From Paenibacillus sonchi (GTDB taxonomy: Bacteria; Bacillota; Bacilli; Paenibacillales; Paenibacillaceae), in NCBI RefSeq assembly GCF_016772475.1, contig NZ_CP068595.1:3968001-4032000 (forward strand): a stretch of 64,000 nt of DNA. Reading direction: 5' to 3'. The first letter of the stretch is position 1, and each line of letters begins with the position of its first letter. Below are positions 9,408 to 19,305 of the stretch, piece after piece. A program made the translations under genes and the position numbers. The notes under the pieces were generated by a model that saw only the letters and a list, made by a program, of their open reading frames with translations, made no database searches and had not been told where the DNA came from.

Positions 9408-9592
9408 TAACTGTACTTCCTACAATTAAAAGAGCAAATAACCAACTGATTTTAACTTTAAATGTATTTGATGCAATTAAAAATCGCAGATGCTTCCTTA
9501 TCGATTGAATGTGGAGTAAATAACTGCACTGACTGCAGTTAAATCTGCTTCAGCGCTTAATTATGAGTTTTTAGTTGTAGGAAATGCAGTTA
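9408..9592. repeat. Dispersed TGCA/TACA-ATTAAA repeat cluster (family B)
   Basis: Diverged units of the pattern AACTGTACnnnnTGCAATTAAA occur here (near 9408, 9460, 9522 and 9575). The same pattern recurs at 38453-38639 and, mostly in the other orientation, at 48346-48535. Each unit has a short inverted repeat (TGTAC/TGCA types). No gene is seen between 9260 and 9955. Confidence 0.5.
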
Positions 9593-9794
9593 AGGTGGAA
9601 AACTGCCGGTCTCGCTGCCTGGCTTTTCTTACTCTGTTCTACATCATAATTATCAGCCTGATCGACTATGCCGCCGCTTTTGCCAGATGGCTTCAGTAAG
9701 CAAGCAGGCCCGCCATGTTCATTTCATCCTCACCCTGAACCGGCTTTCACCGATCGGGCTGAGGTGCGTTCGCGAAACTGATTGATCTTTATCC

Positions 9795-9839
9795 ATAAAA
9801 AACGGGCTGGCCGGGAAAGCTATTCCTGGTCAGCCCGTT
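9795..9839 (-). terminator. Terminator of the M42 peptidase gene
   Basis: On the minus strand, arms AACGGGCTGACCAGGAA and TTCCCGGCCAGCCCGTT (one mismatch) are followed by a run of T. It lies downstream of the minus-strand gene ending at 9955. Confidence 0.8.
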
Positions 9840-9954
9840 GTGCAATTAATGAACACTGTCCCTTTCAGGCGAGTGGGAGAGCCGGTTCAGCACTCTATTA
9901 GGCTGCAGACTTTCCGGTTCAGCCGGTTCCCTATTAAGCTGCAGATTCTCCAGT

Positions 9955-11027
9955 CTAGCTGTTCTCAAGTATGGTGTGCAGTGTTGTGCGGTCCAGCCCT
10001 TCCACCAGCTTGATCAGCAGCTCTTTGGCAGCCGCGTAATCATCGCTGTGAATGATGGAGGAAGCGGTATGGATATAGCGTGAACAGATACCGATGACAG
10101 CAGACGGCACGCCGATTCCGCTGACATGCACCTGACCGGCATCTGTGCCTCCCTGCGAGACAAAATACTGGTATTTGATCTTATGGGTATCCGCCATATC
10201 CTGTACATACTCGATTAATCCCCGGTGTGTAATCATCGTCGGATCGTAGATGCGCAGCAGCGCACCCTGGCCCAGCTGGCCAAAAGCCTGGCGGTCGCCG
10301 GTCATATCAGCGGCGGCGCTGGCATCGAGGGCGAAGTAAATATCCGGCTGCAGCAGATTGGCTGCGGTACGCGCACCGCGCAGTCCTGCTTCTTCCTGTA
10401 CGGTTGCCCCGGCGAAGACTGTGTTCGGCAATTTCTTGCTGTGCAGCGCCTGAACCAGCTCAATCGCCAGACCTACGCCATAACGGTTGTCCCAGGCCTT
10501 GGCCATAATTTTCTTGGGATTAGCCAGCGGAGTGAACGGGCAGACCGGGACGATCTGCTGCCCTGGAGCTACTCCGAAGCTTTGCGCCTCTTCACGGCTG
10601 TCTGCACCGATATCGATGTACATTTTACGGATGTCGCCTGGCTGCTTCCGTTCTTCCTCGCTCTGCAGGTGGATCGGAGTGCTGCCGACAACGCCGGTGA
10701 GTGTGCCTTTGGGGTGATAATCTGCAGCCGCTGTGAGGCGACCGCCGAGGCCAGCCAGCCGCCCAGCGGCTGGAAACGGATCATCCCCTTATCGGTAATG
10801 CCTGTAACCATAAAGCCCACTTCGTCGAAATGCCCGGCAACCATGATTTTGGGCCCGTTCTCTTCCCCGCGCAGCACGCCGAACAGGCTGCCAAGCCGGT
10901 CCTGTACGAACTCGCCGGTATAGGGTGCCAGTGCATCCTTGACATAGGCGCGCAATTCGCGTTCAAAGCCGGGGGCTGCGGGGAATTCAGTCAGTGTTTT
11001 GAACAGATCAAGTGTTTCTGGATTCAT
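9955..11027 (-). CDS. M42 family metallopeptidase (glutamyl aminopeptidase-like, frameshifted)
   Basis: This is a cytoplasmic dinuclear-metal aminopeptidase of the PepA/YsdC/FrvX group. Visible metal or catalytic motifs are [26 protein letters not shown] and [18 protein letters not shown] and a late HSDDY follow. The frame breaks near 10706, where one G (minus strand) appears to be missing: adding it restores [19 protein letters not shown] and joins both halves into about 357 aa, the family length. The start ATG at 11027 ([10 protein letters not shown]) follows AAGGAG; the longer frame upstream has no support. Substrate is unknown; the closest described enzymes cleave acidic N-terminal residues. 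Confidence 0.85.
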
Positions 11028-11178
11028 TGTGCATATCGCTCCTTTACTGTCATCTAGTATGAACATTGCAGCTCGAATTGTCCATGACTGGAGGGCAAAA
11101 TGAACACCCGGCACTACTGCTGCGAATACTATGCAATAATGGCTCTGCAGGCAGGGGCCGGGAAAGGAAGCGAAGCGG

Positions 11179-11349
11179 ATGAGGGTGGCAGGAAGCGTTC
11201 CCCGGGCATGGCCCCACAGTGTATCCGGCAGGCAGGGCGCCCGCAGAATACGCCGGAGATACAGCCCGCGTTATATTGCTGAGCGCCAAGCTGTGCTTGT
11301 CTTGATTCTGTTCATCGTGCTGGTCATTGTGCTGCTGTATTTTACCTGA
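11179..11349 (+). CDS. Small Arg-rich single-span membrane protein, possibly YjcZ-like
   Basis: This 56-aa frame has ATG at 11179 preceded by AAGGAAG. A basic N-terminal half ([13 protein letters not shown]) leads into one hydrophobic helix ([17 protein letters not shown]), ending directly at the stop. Small sporulation proteins of the YjcZ type share a C-terminal helix of this kind, and the spoVA genes lie just downstream. No firm family match can be claimed; the N-terminal half has little protein-like character. Confidence 0.35.
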   Translation: MRVAGSVPRAWPHSVSGRQGARRIRRRYSPRYIAERQAVLVLILFIVLVIVLLYFT

Positions 11350-11475
11350 AACTGGCGGGACATAACGGAACGGCAAATGGCGAACAATAAGGAAAAACTT
11401 CTAAACGAAGGGAGAGGCCTGAGTCTTACGGGCGCAGGACTCTCTTTCGCATCCTTTTTACGGAGGTGTCCCGAT

Positions 11476-11976
11476 TTGCCGGCAAAAACCAGAAAATCAG
11501 GGGTTAAGCTGAAGCTTGACACTCTGACCCCGAACGATTATGAAAAATTGTCCAAGCCTTACGTTCCGTCCCGTCCGGTGTTCAAAAACTGTATCCGCGC
11601 TTTCCTCTCGGGCGGTTTGATCTGTCTGATTGGACAAGGCATTCAGGAGGCATTTATGGCAGGCTTTGATATGACTTCAAAGGAAGCTGCCAGCCCGACT
11701 GTTGCCATACTGATCTTAATCTCCGTGATTCTAACAAGCTTTGGCGTATATGACAAGCTTGCGCAATGGTGCGGTGCAGGCACGGCAGTTCCTGTCACGG
11801 GGTTCGCCAACAGCATGTGCTCCGCAGCGCTTGAGCACCGGGCGGAAGGACTTGTGCTAGGGGTAGGAGCCAACATGTTCAAGCTGGCAGGATCTGTTAT
11901 TGTGTTCGGGGTAGTCGCCGCATTTGTCGTAGGCGTAATCTATGCCATTTTGGGCTTTGGAGGTGGACACCTATGA
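11476..11976 (+). CDS. spoVAC: Stage V sporulation protein AC
   Basis: This is a membrane protein of the SpoVA channel that moves dipicolinic acid into the forespore and releases it at germination; in B. subtilis SpoVAC behaves as a mechanosensitive channel. The 166-aa protein has four hydrophobic segments and the family signatures GGLICLIGQG and FANSMCSAALE. The TTG at 11476 is the likely start: it follows GGAGGTG at good spacing, and the 33 codons upstream in the same frame do not resemble the family. It overlaps spoVAD by four bases. Confidence 0.92.
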   Translation: MPAKTRKSGVKLKLDTLTPNDYEKLSKPYVPSRPVFKNCIRAFLSGGLICLIGQGIQEAFMAGFDMTSKEAASPTVAILILISVILTSFGVYDKLAQWCGAGTAVPVTGFANSMCSAALEHRAEGLVLGVGANMFKLAGSVIVFGVVAAFVVGVIYAILGFGGGHL

Positions 11977-13007
11977 AGCAGCTTGGGAGCCAGACGTGGC
12001 AGTATACAACCCGTCCGGTTATTCTCGGCTCCTCTGCAGTTGTTGGCCCAGAGGAAGGGGAGGGGCCTCTGACTTCAGATTTTGATTTTATTTATGATTC
12101 GCTGAAAATGGGCGAGAAAACATGGGAGAAAGCCGAGCGCGCCCTTTTCGAAAAAGCCTCCAAGCTGGCACTCATCAATGCTTCGCTGGAGCAGGAACAA
12201 CTGGAATTTTTCGTCGGGGGCGATCTGATGAATCAGATTATCAGCAGTTCCTTTGCGGCGAGACAGCTGGGTGTGCCTTACCTGGGAGTATTCGGAGCCT
12301 GTTCCACTTCTATGGAGAGTTTAGCCATTGCCTCAATGATCGTGGATTCCGGCGGCGGCAAATATGCACTGGCGGGAACGTCCAGCCATAACTGTACGGT
12401 CGAGAAGCAGTTCCGCTATCCCACGGAATACGGCTCGCAAAAGCCTCCAACCGCCCAATACACCGTTACAGGCTCAGGCTGTGCGGTTATCGGCCGGGAT
12501 GACGGCACGTCAGCAGGGCCGCATGTCGTTATGGCAACGATGGGCCGCATAATGGACCTGGGCCTCAAGGACCCTTTTAATATGGGGGCTGCTATGGCTC
12601 CGGCCGCTGCCGATACGATTACCGCGCATTTCCGCGACACTGCCCTTTCGCCCGGGTATTATGATCTGATTGTTACCGGAGACCTTGCCAGCGTAGGGCT
12701 GCCGATTGCCAAGGATTTGCTGGCCAAGGAAGGCATCCCCATGGAACAGACGGAATTCAATGACTGCGGCCTGCTGATCTATGATCTGGACAAGCAGAAA
12801 TATGTAATCGCCGGGGGCAGCGGCTGTGGCTGCTCTGCAACGGTAACCTACGGGCATATCCTCAAGCGGATGAAAAAAGGAGAGCTGAAGCGGGTGCTGG
12901 TTGTAGCCACCGGCGCACTGCTCTCGCCGCTGTCTTACCAGCAGGGAGAGACGATTCCGTGTGTAGCCCATGCCGTAGCCCTGGAGATGGGGGGTGATGA
13001 AGCATGA
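11973..13007 (+). CDS. spoVAD: Stage V sporulation protein AD
   Basis: This soluble, thiolase-fold component of the SpoVA complex binds dipicolinic acid and sits at the outer face of the spore inner membrane. The 344-aa protein shows the thiolase-like GVFGACSTSMESLAIAS segment, the GSGCAVIG strand and AGGSGCGCSA. It lies inside a spoVAC-AD-AE operon with four-base overlaps on both sides. Expression in the forespore under sigma-G is expected from the family; no sigma-G promoter was identified with confidence. Confidence 0.95.
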   Translation: MKQLGSQTWQYTTRPVILGSSAVVGPEEGEGPLTSDFDFIYDSLKMGEKTWEKAERALFEKASKLALINASLEQEQLEFFVGGDLMNQIISSSFAARQLGVPYLGVFGACSTSMESLAIASMIVDSGGGKYALAGTSSHNCTVEKQFRYPTEYGSQKPPTAQYTVTGSGCAVIGRDDGTSAGPHVVMATMGRIMDLGLKDPFNMGAAMAPAAADTITAHFRDTALSPGYYDLIVTGDLASVGLPIAKDLLAKEGIPMEQTEFNDCGLLIYDLDKQKYVIAGGSGCGCSATVTYGHILKRMKKGELKRVLVVATGALLSPLSYQQGETIPCVAHAVALEMGGDEA

Positions 13008-13354
13008 TCTATTTATGGGCCTTCCTGGTTGGGGGTGCCATCTGTGTCATCGGCCAGCTGTTGATGGATGTGCTTGGGCTGACACCCGCCCATACCATGA
13101 GTACGCTTGTGGTGGCCGGAGCTGCCGCTGATGCCTTTGGCATATACGATCCGCTCGTAAAATTTGCCGGTGCCGGGGCGAGTGTGCCGATTACCAGCTT
13201 CGGGAATTCCCTGGTGCACGGGGCGTTAACCGAGCTGGAACGGGATGGCTGGATTGGAGTCGTTACCGGCATATTTGATGTAACCAGTGCAGGGATATCG
13301 TCCGCCATTGTATTCTCTTTCCTGGCCGCACTCGTTGTGCGCCCGAAGGGCTAG
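13004..13354 (+). CDS. spoVAE: Stage V sporulation protein AE
   Basis: This small membrane component of the SpoVA channel has 116 aa and three to four hydrophobic segments. The conserved stretches AFGIYDPLVKFAGAGASVPITSFGNSL are shared with SpoVAC, to which it is related. It overlaps spoVAD by four bases and is followed by a terminator. The second SpoVAE half (SpoVAEa-type) and spoVAA, AB and AF are not in the window, so the system is the reduced C-D-E set. Confidence 0.93.
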   Translation: MIYLWAFLVGGAICVIGQLLMDVLGLTPAHTMSTLVVAGAAADAFGIYDPLVKFAGAGASVPITSFGNSLVHGALTELERDGWIGVVTGIFDVTSAGISSAIVFSFLAALVVRPKG

Positions 13355-13370
13355 CAAATTTTTTTATCTT

Positions 13371-13395
13371 AAAGGCCGCCAATTGGCGGCTTTTT
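13371..13395 (+). terminator. Terminator of the spoVA operon
   Basis: GCCGCC-aatt-GGCGGC is preceded by A residues and followed by TTTTT. Confidence 0.85.
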
Positions 13396-13582
13396 ATGTC
13401 GCTTAGGAAATTATACAATGCTAAGCAAAGTGGATATCTATGAAGCTTCAGATGAATAGGGAGGTGCAGGCTGAATAAGCTCCATCGGAGGAATTAGCGG
13501 ACAGAGGAGACTTTATTTTGCCAAAAAGTTTGCTTACCTGACGGATACGGACTCATGAGCCGTTATTTTGTTTATTCGAGGC

Positions 13583-13675
13583 TGAAATGAGGGGGATCGG
13601 ACAAATAGCGGCATCTCAGTCCGCATAACCTGCTGAACCGCCTGAATCGGCAGAATAAAGGCTCTCCTGTCCGCA
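13583..13675 (+). repeat. Repeat family C, copy 1 (upstream of chemoreceptor)
   Basis: The copy contains GACAAATAGCGG, CTCAGTCCG and CTGTCCGCA in order. The same three blocks occur in the same order and orientation at 15624-15711. The rest of 13400-13890 shows no gene. Confidence 0.5.
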
Positions 13676-13907
13676 CAGCTGCGGCGATCCCGAAGAGGCC
13701 AAATGACGCTAGTTTTGCCTATTGAAAACCTCAAATTTTTTTCCAAAAGAATAGTTAGGATTAGGGTTGGGCTACATTATAATCCATATTTCTCTTACTA
13801 CGTTAAAAGGCATGTAAAATGATCAACATTACAGTTAAAAACATGTCGAATAATGACGATAAACAAAGTAAGAAAAGCATCATAATAAGATGGGGGAAGT
13901 GCGAGCG

Positions 13908-15392
13908 TTGCAGAATCATAGATTAACCGAAATTATTTGGATGAGAAACAAGATTATCATCTGCGCTTTTTGGGTTGTGGCCCTGTTAGGCGTGATTGTA
14001 GCCTTCCAATCGTCAGACTTGTGGATAACAAATGCGTTTGTTGTTCCCTTGAGTGCCGTTTTAACCGTGCTTCATCTCAGAAAAAAAGGAACCCTCATCA
14101 TTCCTTGGGTGTTTACCGTTATTCTTGGAGTATTATCCGTTTATTTGAATCAGGGTGAGGTTAACATTCCGGTGGCGCTGCTGTTTTGCTCGATGCTGCT
14201 GTTTTACCCGAATTATCATTATTTTGCGATTGCGGCGGGCGCGAATGCTGTTAATATTTTCATTCAGACCGTTACGGGACATTCAGCGGGTGGTGCCAAT
14301 CCGGATTTCCTGGCCTACTTGGGCGGATTTGGCATGTTTGTGCTGATCAGCGCCGTCATGCTCGGCGTATCCATTGTGAACCGCAAGCTGTTCCTTCGCA
14401 GTGAGCTGCACCGGCAAGAGGTCGAAGCTTCGGGCCTGCAGGTGGAATATTTGATGGAACGTGTAAAAACGGCGGTAGACGGATTGTATGCTTTTACCGG
14501 GAATTTCAAAGAGGAAGTGGAGATGGTCGATGCCATCACCAATGAAGTGGTTATCGGATTTCAGGAAGTATCCAAAGGCATTGAATATCAGGCGAGCAGC
14601 ATCGCGGACATCACCGAGTCCATTTCCGTGTCGGATCAGCACATCCGCGATGTGGCCGGCTACTCCCAGGAGATGAAGCAGTTGTCCTCAGATACGGCAG
14701 AGGTCAGCGAGCAGGGCAGCAGCAATATTTCCCTGCTTACGGGTCAATTCGCTGAACTGCGGGAAGTCATGAATAACACCTCCGGGCAGATGCAGGAATT
14801 CTCCGAGCGGAGTCTGGACATGCACACGATGCTCGACGGAATTATGCAAATTTCCCGGCAGACCAATCTGCTGGCATTGAATGCTTCTATAGAAGCGGCA
14901 CGGGCCGGGGAGCATGGACGGGGGTTTGCCGTAGTGGCCGGGGAGGTGCGCAAGCTTGCCGAAAGTTCCGGACAGACAGCGGATTCCATCAGCGAGGTAC
15001 TCGCCAGCCTCCGGCAGCAGACGGAAGGTCTGATTGCACAGTTCGAACAGAGCCTTGAGATTCTGCATATGGGCAGTGAATCCGCACAGAACACAGAGAA
15101 GGTATTCCAGTCCATCCAGACTAACGCCAACAAGGTGCTGGCACAGGCCGGGGATGTGGAGCAAAGCTCAGCGGGCATGAAGCATTTTTCCGAAAAGGTG
15201 GTCGGAGAAATTACGGAGTTTTCCAGTGTTACCGAGCAGTCCAGCGCCGCAACGGAAGAAATTCTGGCAGGAGTGGAGGAGCAGCGCAACATTACCCATC
15301 ACATGGTGGAGAGCTTCAAACAGCTGGAGAGCCTGATTGTGGGACTCAATGAACTGGTTTCGGGCGAAAAAGCAGATACTAAGAAAGAATAG
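13908..15392 (+). CDS. Methyl-accepting chemotaxis protein, six-TM sensor
   Basis: This membrane chemoreceptor signals to CheA/CheW. About six hydrophobic segments fill the first 155 residues, without a large extracellular domain, which suggests sensing within or near the membrane. The cytoplasmic signalling tip has the hallmark [41 protein letters not shown]. There is no clear HAMP domain. The TTG at 13908 follows GGGGGAAG at good spacing; an ATG at 13890 in the same frame lacks a ribosome site, so TTG is preferred. It is flanked by two copies of one repeat, in a solitary position. Confidence 0.9.
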   Translation: MQNHRLTEIIWMRNKIIICAFWVVALLGVIVAFQSSDLWITNAFVVPLSAVLTVLHLRKKGTLIIPWVFTVILGVLSVYLNQGEVNIPVALLFCSMLLFYPNYHYFAIAAGANAVNIFIQTVTGHSAGGANPDFLAYLGGFGMFVLISAVMLGVSIVNRKLFLRSELHRQEVEASGLQVEYLMERVKTAVDGLYAFTGNFKEEVEMVDAITNEVVIGFQEVSKGIEYQASSIADITESISVSDQHIRDVAGYSQEMKQLSSDTAEVSEQGSSNISLLTGQFAELREVMNNTSGQMQEFSERSLDMHTMLDGIMQISRQTNLLALNASIEAARAGEHGRGFAVVAGEVRKLAESSGQTADSISEVLASLRQQTEGLIAQFEQSLEILHMGSESAQNTEKVFQSIQTNANKVLAQAGDVEQSSAGMKHFSEKVVGEITEFSSVTEQSSAATEEILAGVEEQRNITHHMVESFKQLESLIVGLNELVSGEKADTKKE

Positions 15393-15399
15393 AGGATAT

Positions 15400-15440
15400 A
15401 AGAGGCTGGCTGGGGGGACCCGTCCGGCTTCTTTTGTTTT
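15400..15440 (+). terminator. Terminator after the chemoreceptor
   Basis: Arms AAGAGGCTGG and CCGGCTTCTT are followed by a T-rich run (TTTTGTTTTT). Confidence 0.75.
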
Positions 15441-15623
15441 TAAGGTGTTTTTGCTGCATACGGCTATGAGGAGAGCGCCGGTTTCTCAACCCCGCATACC
15501 GCTCGGTTGAATCCCGTTTGCCGCATGAAGCAGACTGAGAGACGCTGTTTTGCAAAAAAGATCTGTTTTTCCTGTTGATTGGGACTCAGGAGGCGTTATA
15601 TCGTCCGTTTGGACCTGGAATAA

Positions 15624-15711
15624 GGGGAAATGAGACAAATAGCGGAATCACTCAGTCCGGTTGTCCTGTGGAAACGCCTGATCCGCTTAAATAACGGATT
15701 TCCTGTCCGCA
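15624..15711 (+). repeat. Repeat family C, copy 2 (downstream of chemoreceptor)
   Basis: It has the same ordered blocks as 13583-13675, somewhat diverged. It runs directly into the hairpin array at 15730. Confidence 0.5.
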
Positions 15712-15729
15712 TCGTCGGGTTAGCCCCGA

Positions 15730-15906
15730 AACAACGGCAGAAATACCGTTGTTGCCGAACCGTTAGCGGGTTTGCCCCAAAATAACGGCAGAAATGCCGT
15801 TATTGCCGCGCCGCTGGCGGGTTAGTCCCGAAACAACGGCAGAAATGCCGTTATTACCGCGCCGCTGGCGGGTTAGTCCCGAAACAACGGCAGAAATACC
15901 GTTGTT
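15730..15906 (+). repeat. 51-bp hairpin array, 4 units
   Basis: Hairpins begin at 15730, 15781, 15832 and 15883, exactly 51 bp apart, each 24 bp with a 27-bp linker. Units 1 and 4 read AACAACGG...CCGTTGTT. Unit 2 has AATAACGG...CCGTTATT, a paired change that keeps the stem. Unit 3 mixes both arms. The loop region is AGAAAT throughout. Linkers are GC-rich and differ from those of the 53353 array but have the same length. Confidence 0.9.
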
Positions 15907-15957
15907 GCCGCGCGGTTTGCGGGTTAGCCCCGCCGCTGGTCAGTTTACCCCGTCCGG

Positions 15958-16884
15958 CTACAAAGGCAGGCGGCTCCCGAGAAGCTTCAATGCCGAAGCG
16001 CTGATATCTTTATAATCTTTATCGAGCCAGAGCCGGGGTTCCGGTTCATAGTCTTTGTTAAAAAGCAGGGCCGACAGGTTGCTGATCATTAGATAAGACG
16101 CATAAGGATGAGGGAAATCCGGATCGTTTTTGGCCTGCAGCAAAAATTTTTTTAGAATCAAATGATCCTTGGAATAGAATAGCTCGACTAATTTGGCCCG
16201 ATATTCCAGCTCTGTGGATTTCATGTCAGGAAACTGGCTGTAGTCATACTGATGCTGCGCTTCGTGTTTCAAAAAGGAAATTTGAAATTCTTCCGACTGC
16301 AGATCGCCATAGCGCTTGAAATTGCAATACAGCCCCTCCACGTCGGCCCATCCACCGACCCATTTATGCTCACATGTAGCGAAGCTTATCCAGCCCTCCA
16401 GCAGAAAGTCCGACATCATATAGACCGTAACGTGCTGCTGCCCGGACGGAAGCTCAACCTCAAAATCCGCGCTCTCCATCGTGCGCCAGATATAGGGGCC
16501 TCTATAGGGAGGCGTGACACCTCCTAAGAAATAATAGCCTTTTTCTGCGAAGATAAGGGTCAGCTTCTGCTCAATTGCATCGAGGTCCGGCGTGTTCTCC
16601 AGCTGTACTAATGCAGCCAAAGCATTCTTGAGATATTCCTCGGCGGCAGATACTTCTTCGGAGCGTGTCAACACTGTACGGAAATAAGCATGGTAAGCTA
16701 GAATGACACTCTTGATCCAGCTATCCGGGCATTCAATCTGCTCTTCATAGTCTTTTAAATAAAACCGTTCTGTAAACCGCTGCTCGATTGCTGTGACTTC
16801 TTCGGTCTTGGGCTGGAAGGATTTCAGGTAATCCATAGCCTGGGGAATATCCCCTTGAAGACACAGCGAATAAAATGTATCCAT
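15958..16884 (-). CDS. Uncharacterised protein with HEAQH motif (putative zinc metallopeptidase)
   Basis: This is a protein of about 308 aa with no recognised family. Near residue 213 it has FLKHEAQHQYDYSQFPD, an HExxH-type zinc-binding and catalytic motif. A downstream TELEYRAKLVEL glutamate could be the third metal ligand. No signal peptide is seen, so it is probably cytoplasmic. The N-terminal half is Glu-rich and helical. The ATG at 16884 is preferred (GAAGTGA upstream); an in-frame ATG at 16929 would add 15 residues. It stands alone between the hairpin array and the moxR operon. Peptidase activity is inferred only from the motif. Confidence 0.7.
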   Translation of the reverse strand: MDTFYSLCLQGDIPQAMDYLKSFQPKTEEVTAIEQRFTERFYLKDYEEQIECPDSWIKSVILAYHAYFRTVLTRSEEVSAAEEYLKNALAALVQLENTPDLDAIEQKLTLIFAEKGYYFLGGVTPPYRGPYIWRTMESADFEVELPSGQQHVTVYMMSDFLLEGWISFATCEHKWVGGWADVEGLYCNFKRYGDLQSEEFQISFLKHEAQHQYDYSQFPDMKSTELEYRAKLVELFYSKDHLILKKFLLQAKNDPDFPHPYASYLMISNLSALLFNKDYEPEPRLWLDKDYKDISASALKLLGSRLPL

Positions 16885-17097
16885 AACTTCACTTCTTTCC
16901 GCAAACATTATGCCAAAACCGGGACTCATAATACTTTCTATTAAAAGTATAATTTTCCTCTATGGGAGTTATTGATTTTTGGGGACGGCCTGCCTGCGTA
17001 TCTTAAAGATCGTAATCTCCAATAATGTACTTTGGGGCCCCTAATCATGTAAAATGTAAATATTACTGCTTATTCTGACTTAGGAGGATTACCCCAT

Positions 17098-18054
17098 ATG
17101 CCCGTACGTCAAGAATCCATGCAAATTATGAACGCTGTACGCAATAATCTGGAATCCTGCATCCTTGGTAAATCATTTGAAATAGAGCTGCTGCTGACTG
17201 CTCTGCTTGCCGGCGGACATGTTCTGATCGAAGATGTGCCGGGAACGGGCAAAACCCAGCTTATACGGGCGCTGTCAAGATCCATGTCCGGTGAATACCG
17301 CCGGATCCAGTGCAATCCGGATATTCTGCCAAGTGATATCACCGGGGTGTCCGTCTATCATCCGCGCGATGAAATGTTCCATTTCCGTCCGGGCCCGGTC
17401 ATGACCAATATTCTTCTTGCCGATGAGATCAACCGCGCCACCACCAAAACACAGTCTGCACTGCTTGAAGTGATGGAGGAACGGAATGTAACTGTGGATG
17501 GAGAGACGTATCCGCTTCCGCATCCGTTCATGCTCTGCGCGACGCAGAATCCGATTGACTTCGAGGGCACCTATACGCTGCCGGAAGCCCAGCTTGACCG
17601 CTTTATGCTGCGGATCAGCCTGGGTTATCCGGATGCAGACACCGAGAAGAATCTGCTGATGAGCCATCAGGAGGGCCAGCCGGTGGACAGGCTGACCCCC
17701 GTTACCGGCATGGACCAGATTGCCGCCATTCAGGAGGAAATCCGTTCCGTCTATATCAGCGATCCTGTCCTGAATTATCTGCTGGATGTGGTCCGGCAGA
17801 CCCGGGAGCACCCGCTGGTGCTGCTCGGGGCAAGTCCACGGGCCTCGCTCTCGTTCATGATGGCCTGCAAGGCTTATGCGTTTCTGCAGGAACGCGATTA
17901 TGTGCTGCCTGATGATGTAAAGATTCTGACCCCTTATGCCCTGGGGCACCGTATTCTGCTGCGTCCGGAGTCGCGTCTGGACAACGTCAATGTGGACACC
18001 CTGCTGCAGAAGCTGCTGCAGAGCATTCACGTGCCTGTCACGATGAGGCAGTGA
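17098..18054 (+). CDS. MoxR family AAA+ ATPase
   Basis: This AAA+ chaperone-like ATPase of 318 aa has Walker A GTGKT (about residues 49-53), Walker B LLADEINRA, sensor 1 ATQNP and the MoxR signature GTYTLPEAQLDRF. MoxR proteins act with DUF58 partners to assemble or activate proteins. Here it heads an operon with a DUF58 protein and a transglutaminase-like membrane protein, a frequent bacterial trio. The start follows TAGGAGGATT. The exact target is unknown. Confidence 0.92.
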   Translation: MPVRQESMQIMNAVRNNLESCILGKSFEIELLLTALLAGGHVLIEDVPGTGKTQLIRALSRSMSGEYRRIQCNPDILPSDITGVSVYHPRDEMFHFRPGPVMTNILLADEINRATTKTQSALLEVMEERNVTVDGETYPLPHPFMLCATQNPIDFEGTYTLPEAQLDRFMLRISLGYPDADTEKNLLMSHQEGQPVDRLTPVTGMDQIAAIQEEIRSVYISDPVLNYLLDVVRQTREHPLVLLGASPRASLSFMMACKAYAFLQERDYVLPDDVKILTPYALGHRILLRPESRLDNVNVDTLLQKLLQSIHVPVTMRQ

Positions 18055-18055
18055 G

Positions 18056-19305
18056 ATGAAGAGCTATCTATCCGGGGCTGCGGCGGTTATCCAGCCCGGC
18101 AAACTGGCCGGGGTTCTTGCCATTTGGGGCATCACGCTGCTCTATGTACTTTTTCAGGGCGGCAAAACTTCCTTCATGCTGTTTATTATGGTCACAGTGC
18201 TGCTGCTGTATTTAATCATCGGGGGCCTGGGCGGCGTCCGCCGGGCCAGAGGCACGCGCAGCCTGTATTCCGAGCAGGACAAGCCTGATTTATTATATGC
18301 CGGCGGATTGCTGCGGGTGAAGCTGAACATTACCATTCCGGGGTTTTTGCCCTTGCCGTATGTAGTGGTAAGAGAAATACTGAAGCGCCACAACGGGGAA
18401 TCCTGGGTGTTCGAGGAGAGTCTTATCCCGAGCCTGAAGGGCAAGGGGGAACTGCATTTTCAGACTCCGGCGCTGGAACGGGGTCATTATACTTTTGAAA
18501 GTACGGATATCCTCGCGGAGGATATCTTCGGTCTTGTAGAGCACAAAGGAACGTTTCACGCCGAAGGCCAGTTCCGCGTTCTGCCGCGCTCCGTATTCGT
18601 TCCGCGCTGGCAGCTCTATGAGCGGAGAGCCCGGCTGGCCGGGCCCAGGCTTCCCTGGTTCCCTCGCGGCGCGAGACGACGCAGATCAACGGCGTCCGTG
18701 ATTACGTCTACGGTGACCGGCTGACCCGCATTCACTGGAACGCGACGGCCAAGACCGGCGACTGGAAGTCGAAGGAATTCGAGCATGAATCCATTCCCAA
18801 AACCGTGCTGGTCCTGGACGGCAGCGCTTCGGCCTATGGCAGCAGCAATCAGTTCGAGCTTGCCGTTTCGGTCACTTCCTCGCTGCTGGGCTATGGCATC
18901 CGGGAGCGGATCGGCATCGGCATGTGCTGCCTGGATAAGAATACGAAGGTGTTCAGTCCAGCGGAGGGCAGTGCGGAACGCCAGAAAATGATCCAATATT
19001 TAATCGATATCAATGCTGAAGGCCGGGGACCGCTGATCACACGGCTGGAAAAGGCGTACCGCTTGTTCCCCAAAGGCTCCTATTTTGTGCTGATCAGCCC
19101 GCAGTCGGGACAGTCTGTATTGGATGTGATGCGCTGGGCAGAGAGCCGGGGGATGACGCCTTCGCAGATTCATGTGCGGAACCCGGCGGCCAAGAACCGC
19201 AATCAGGAGTGGATGGATGTGCTGGCATCTCGCGGCATAACAGGCTACAGTGTGAGTTCGCTGCAGGAGCTCCCCGCGGTGCTCGGAGGTGACAGAGCCA
19301 TATGA
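18056..19305 (+). CDS. DUF58 domain-containing protein (frameshifted)
   Basis: This membrane-anchored partner of MoxR has two N-terminal hydrophobic segments (about residues 15-60), a beta-rich middle, and the DUF58 core QINGVRDYVYGDRLTRIHWNATAKTG followed by a VWA-like fold (VLVLDGSAS). The frame breaks near 18643-18650 in GGGCCC; one more G would restore the reading into RAQASLVPSRRETTQ. Repaired length is about 416 aa, normal for the family. It starts one base after the moxR stop and overlaps the next gene by four bases. Confidence 0.85.

Noticed and set aside
11100..11282. 60-aa ORF upstream of spoVAC
   Set aside because: It has no ribosome site and no protein-like features; the overlapping frame from 11179 with a membrane helix is more plausible.
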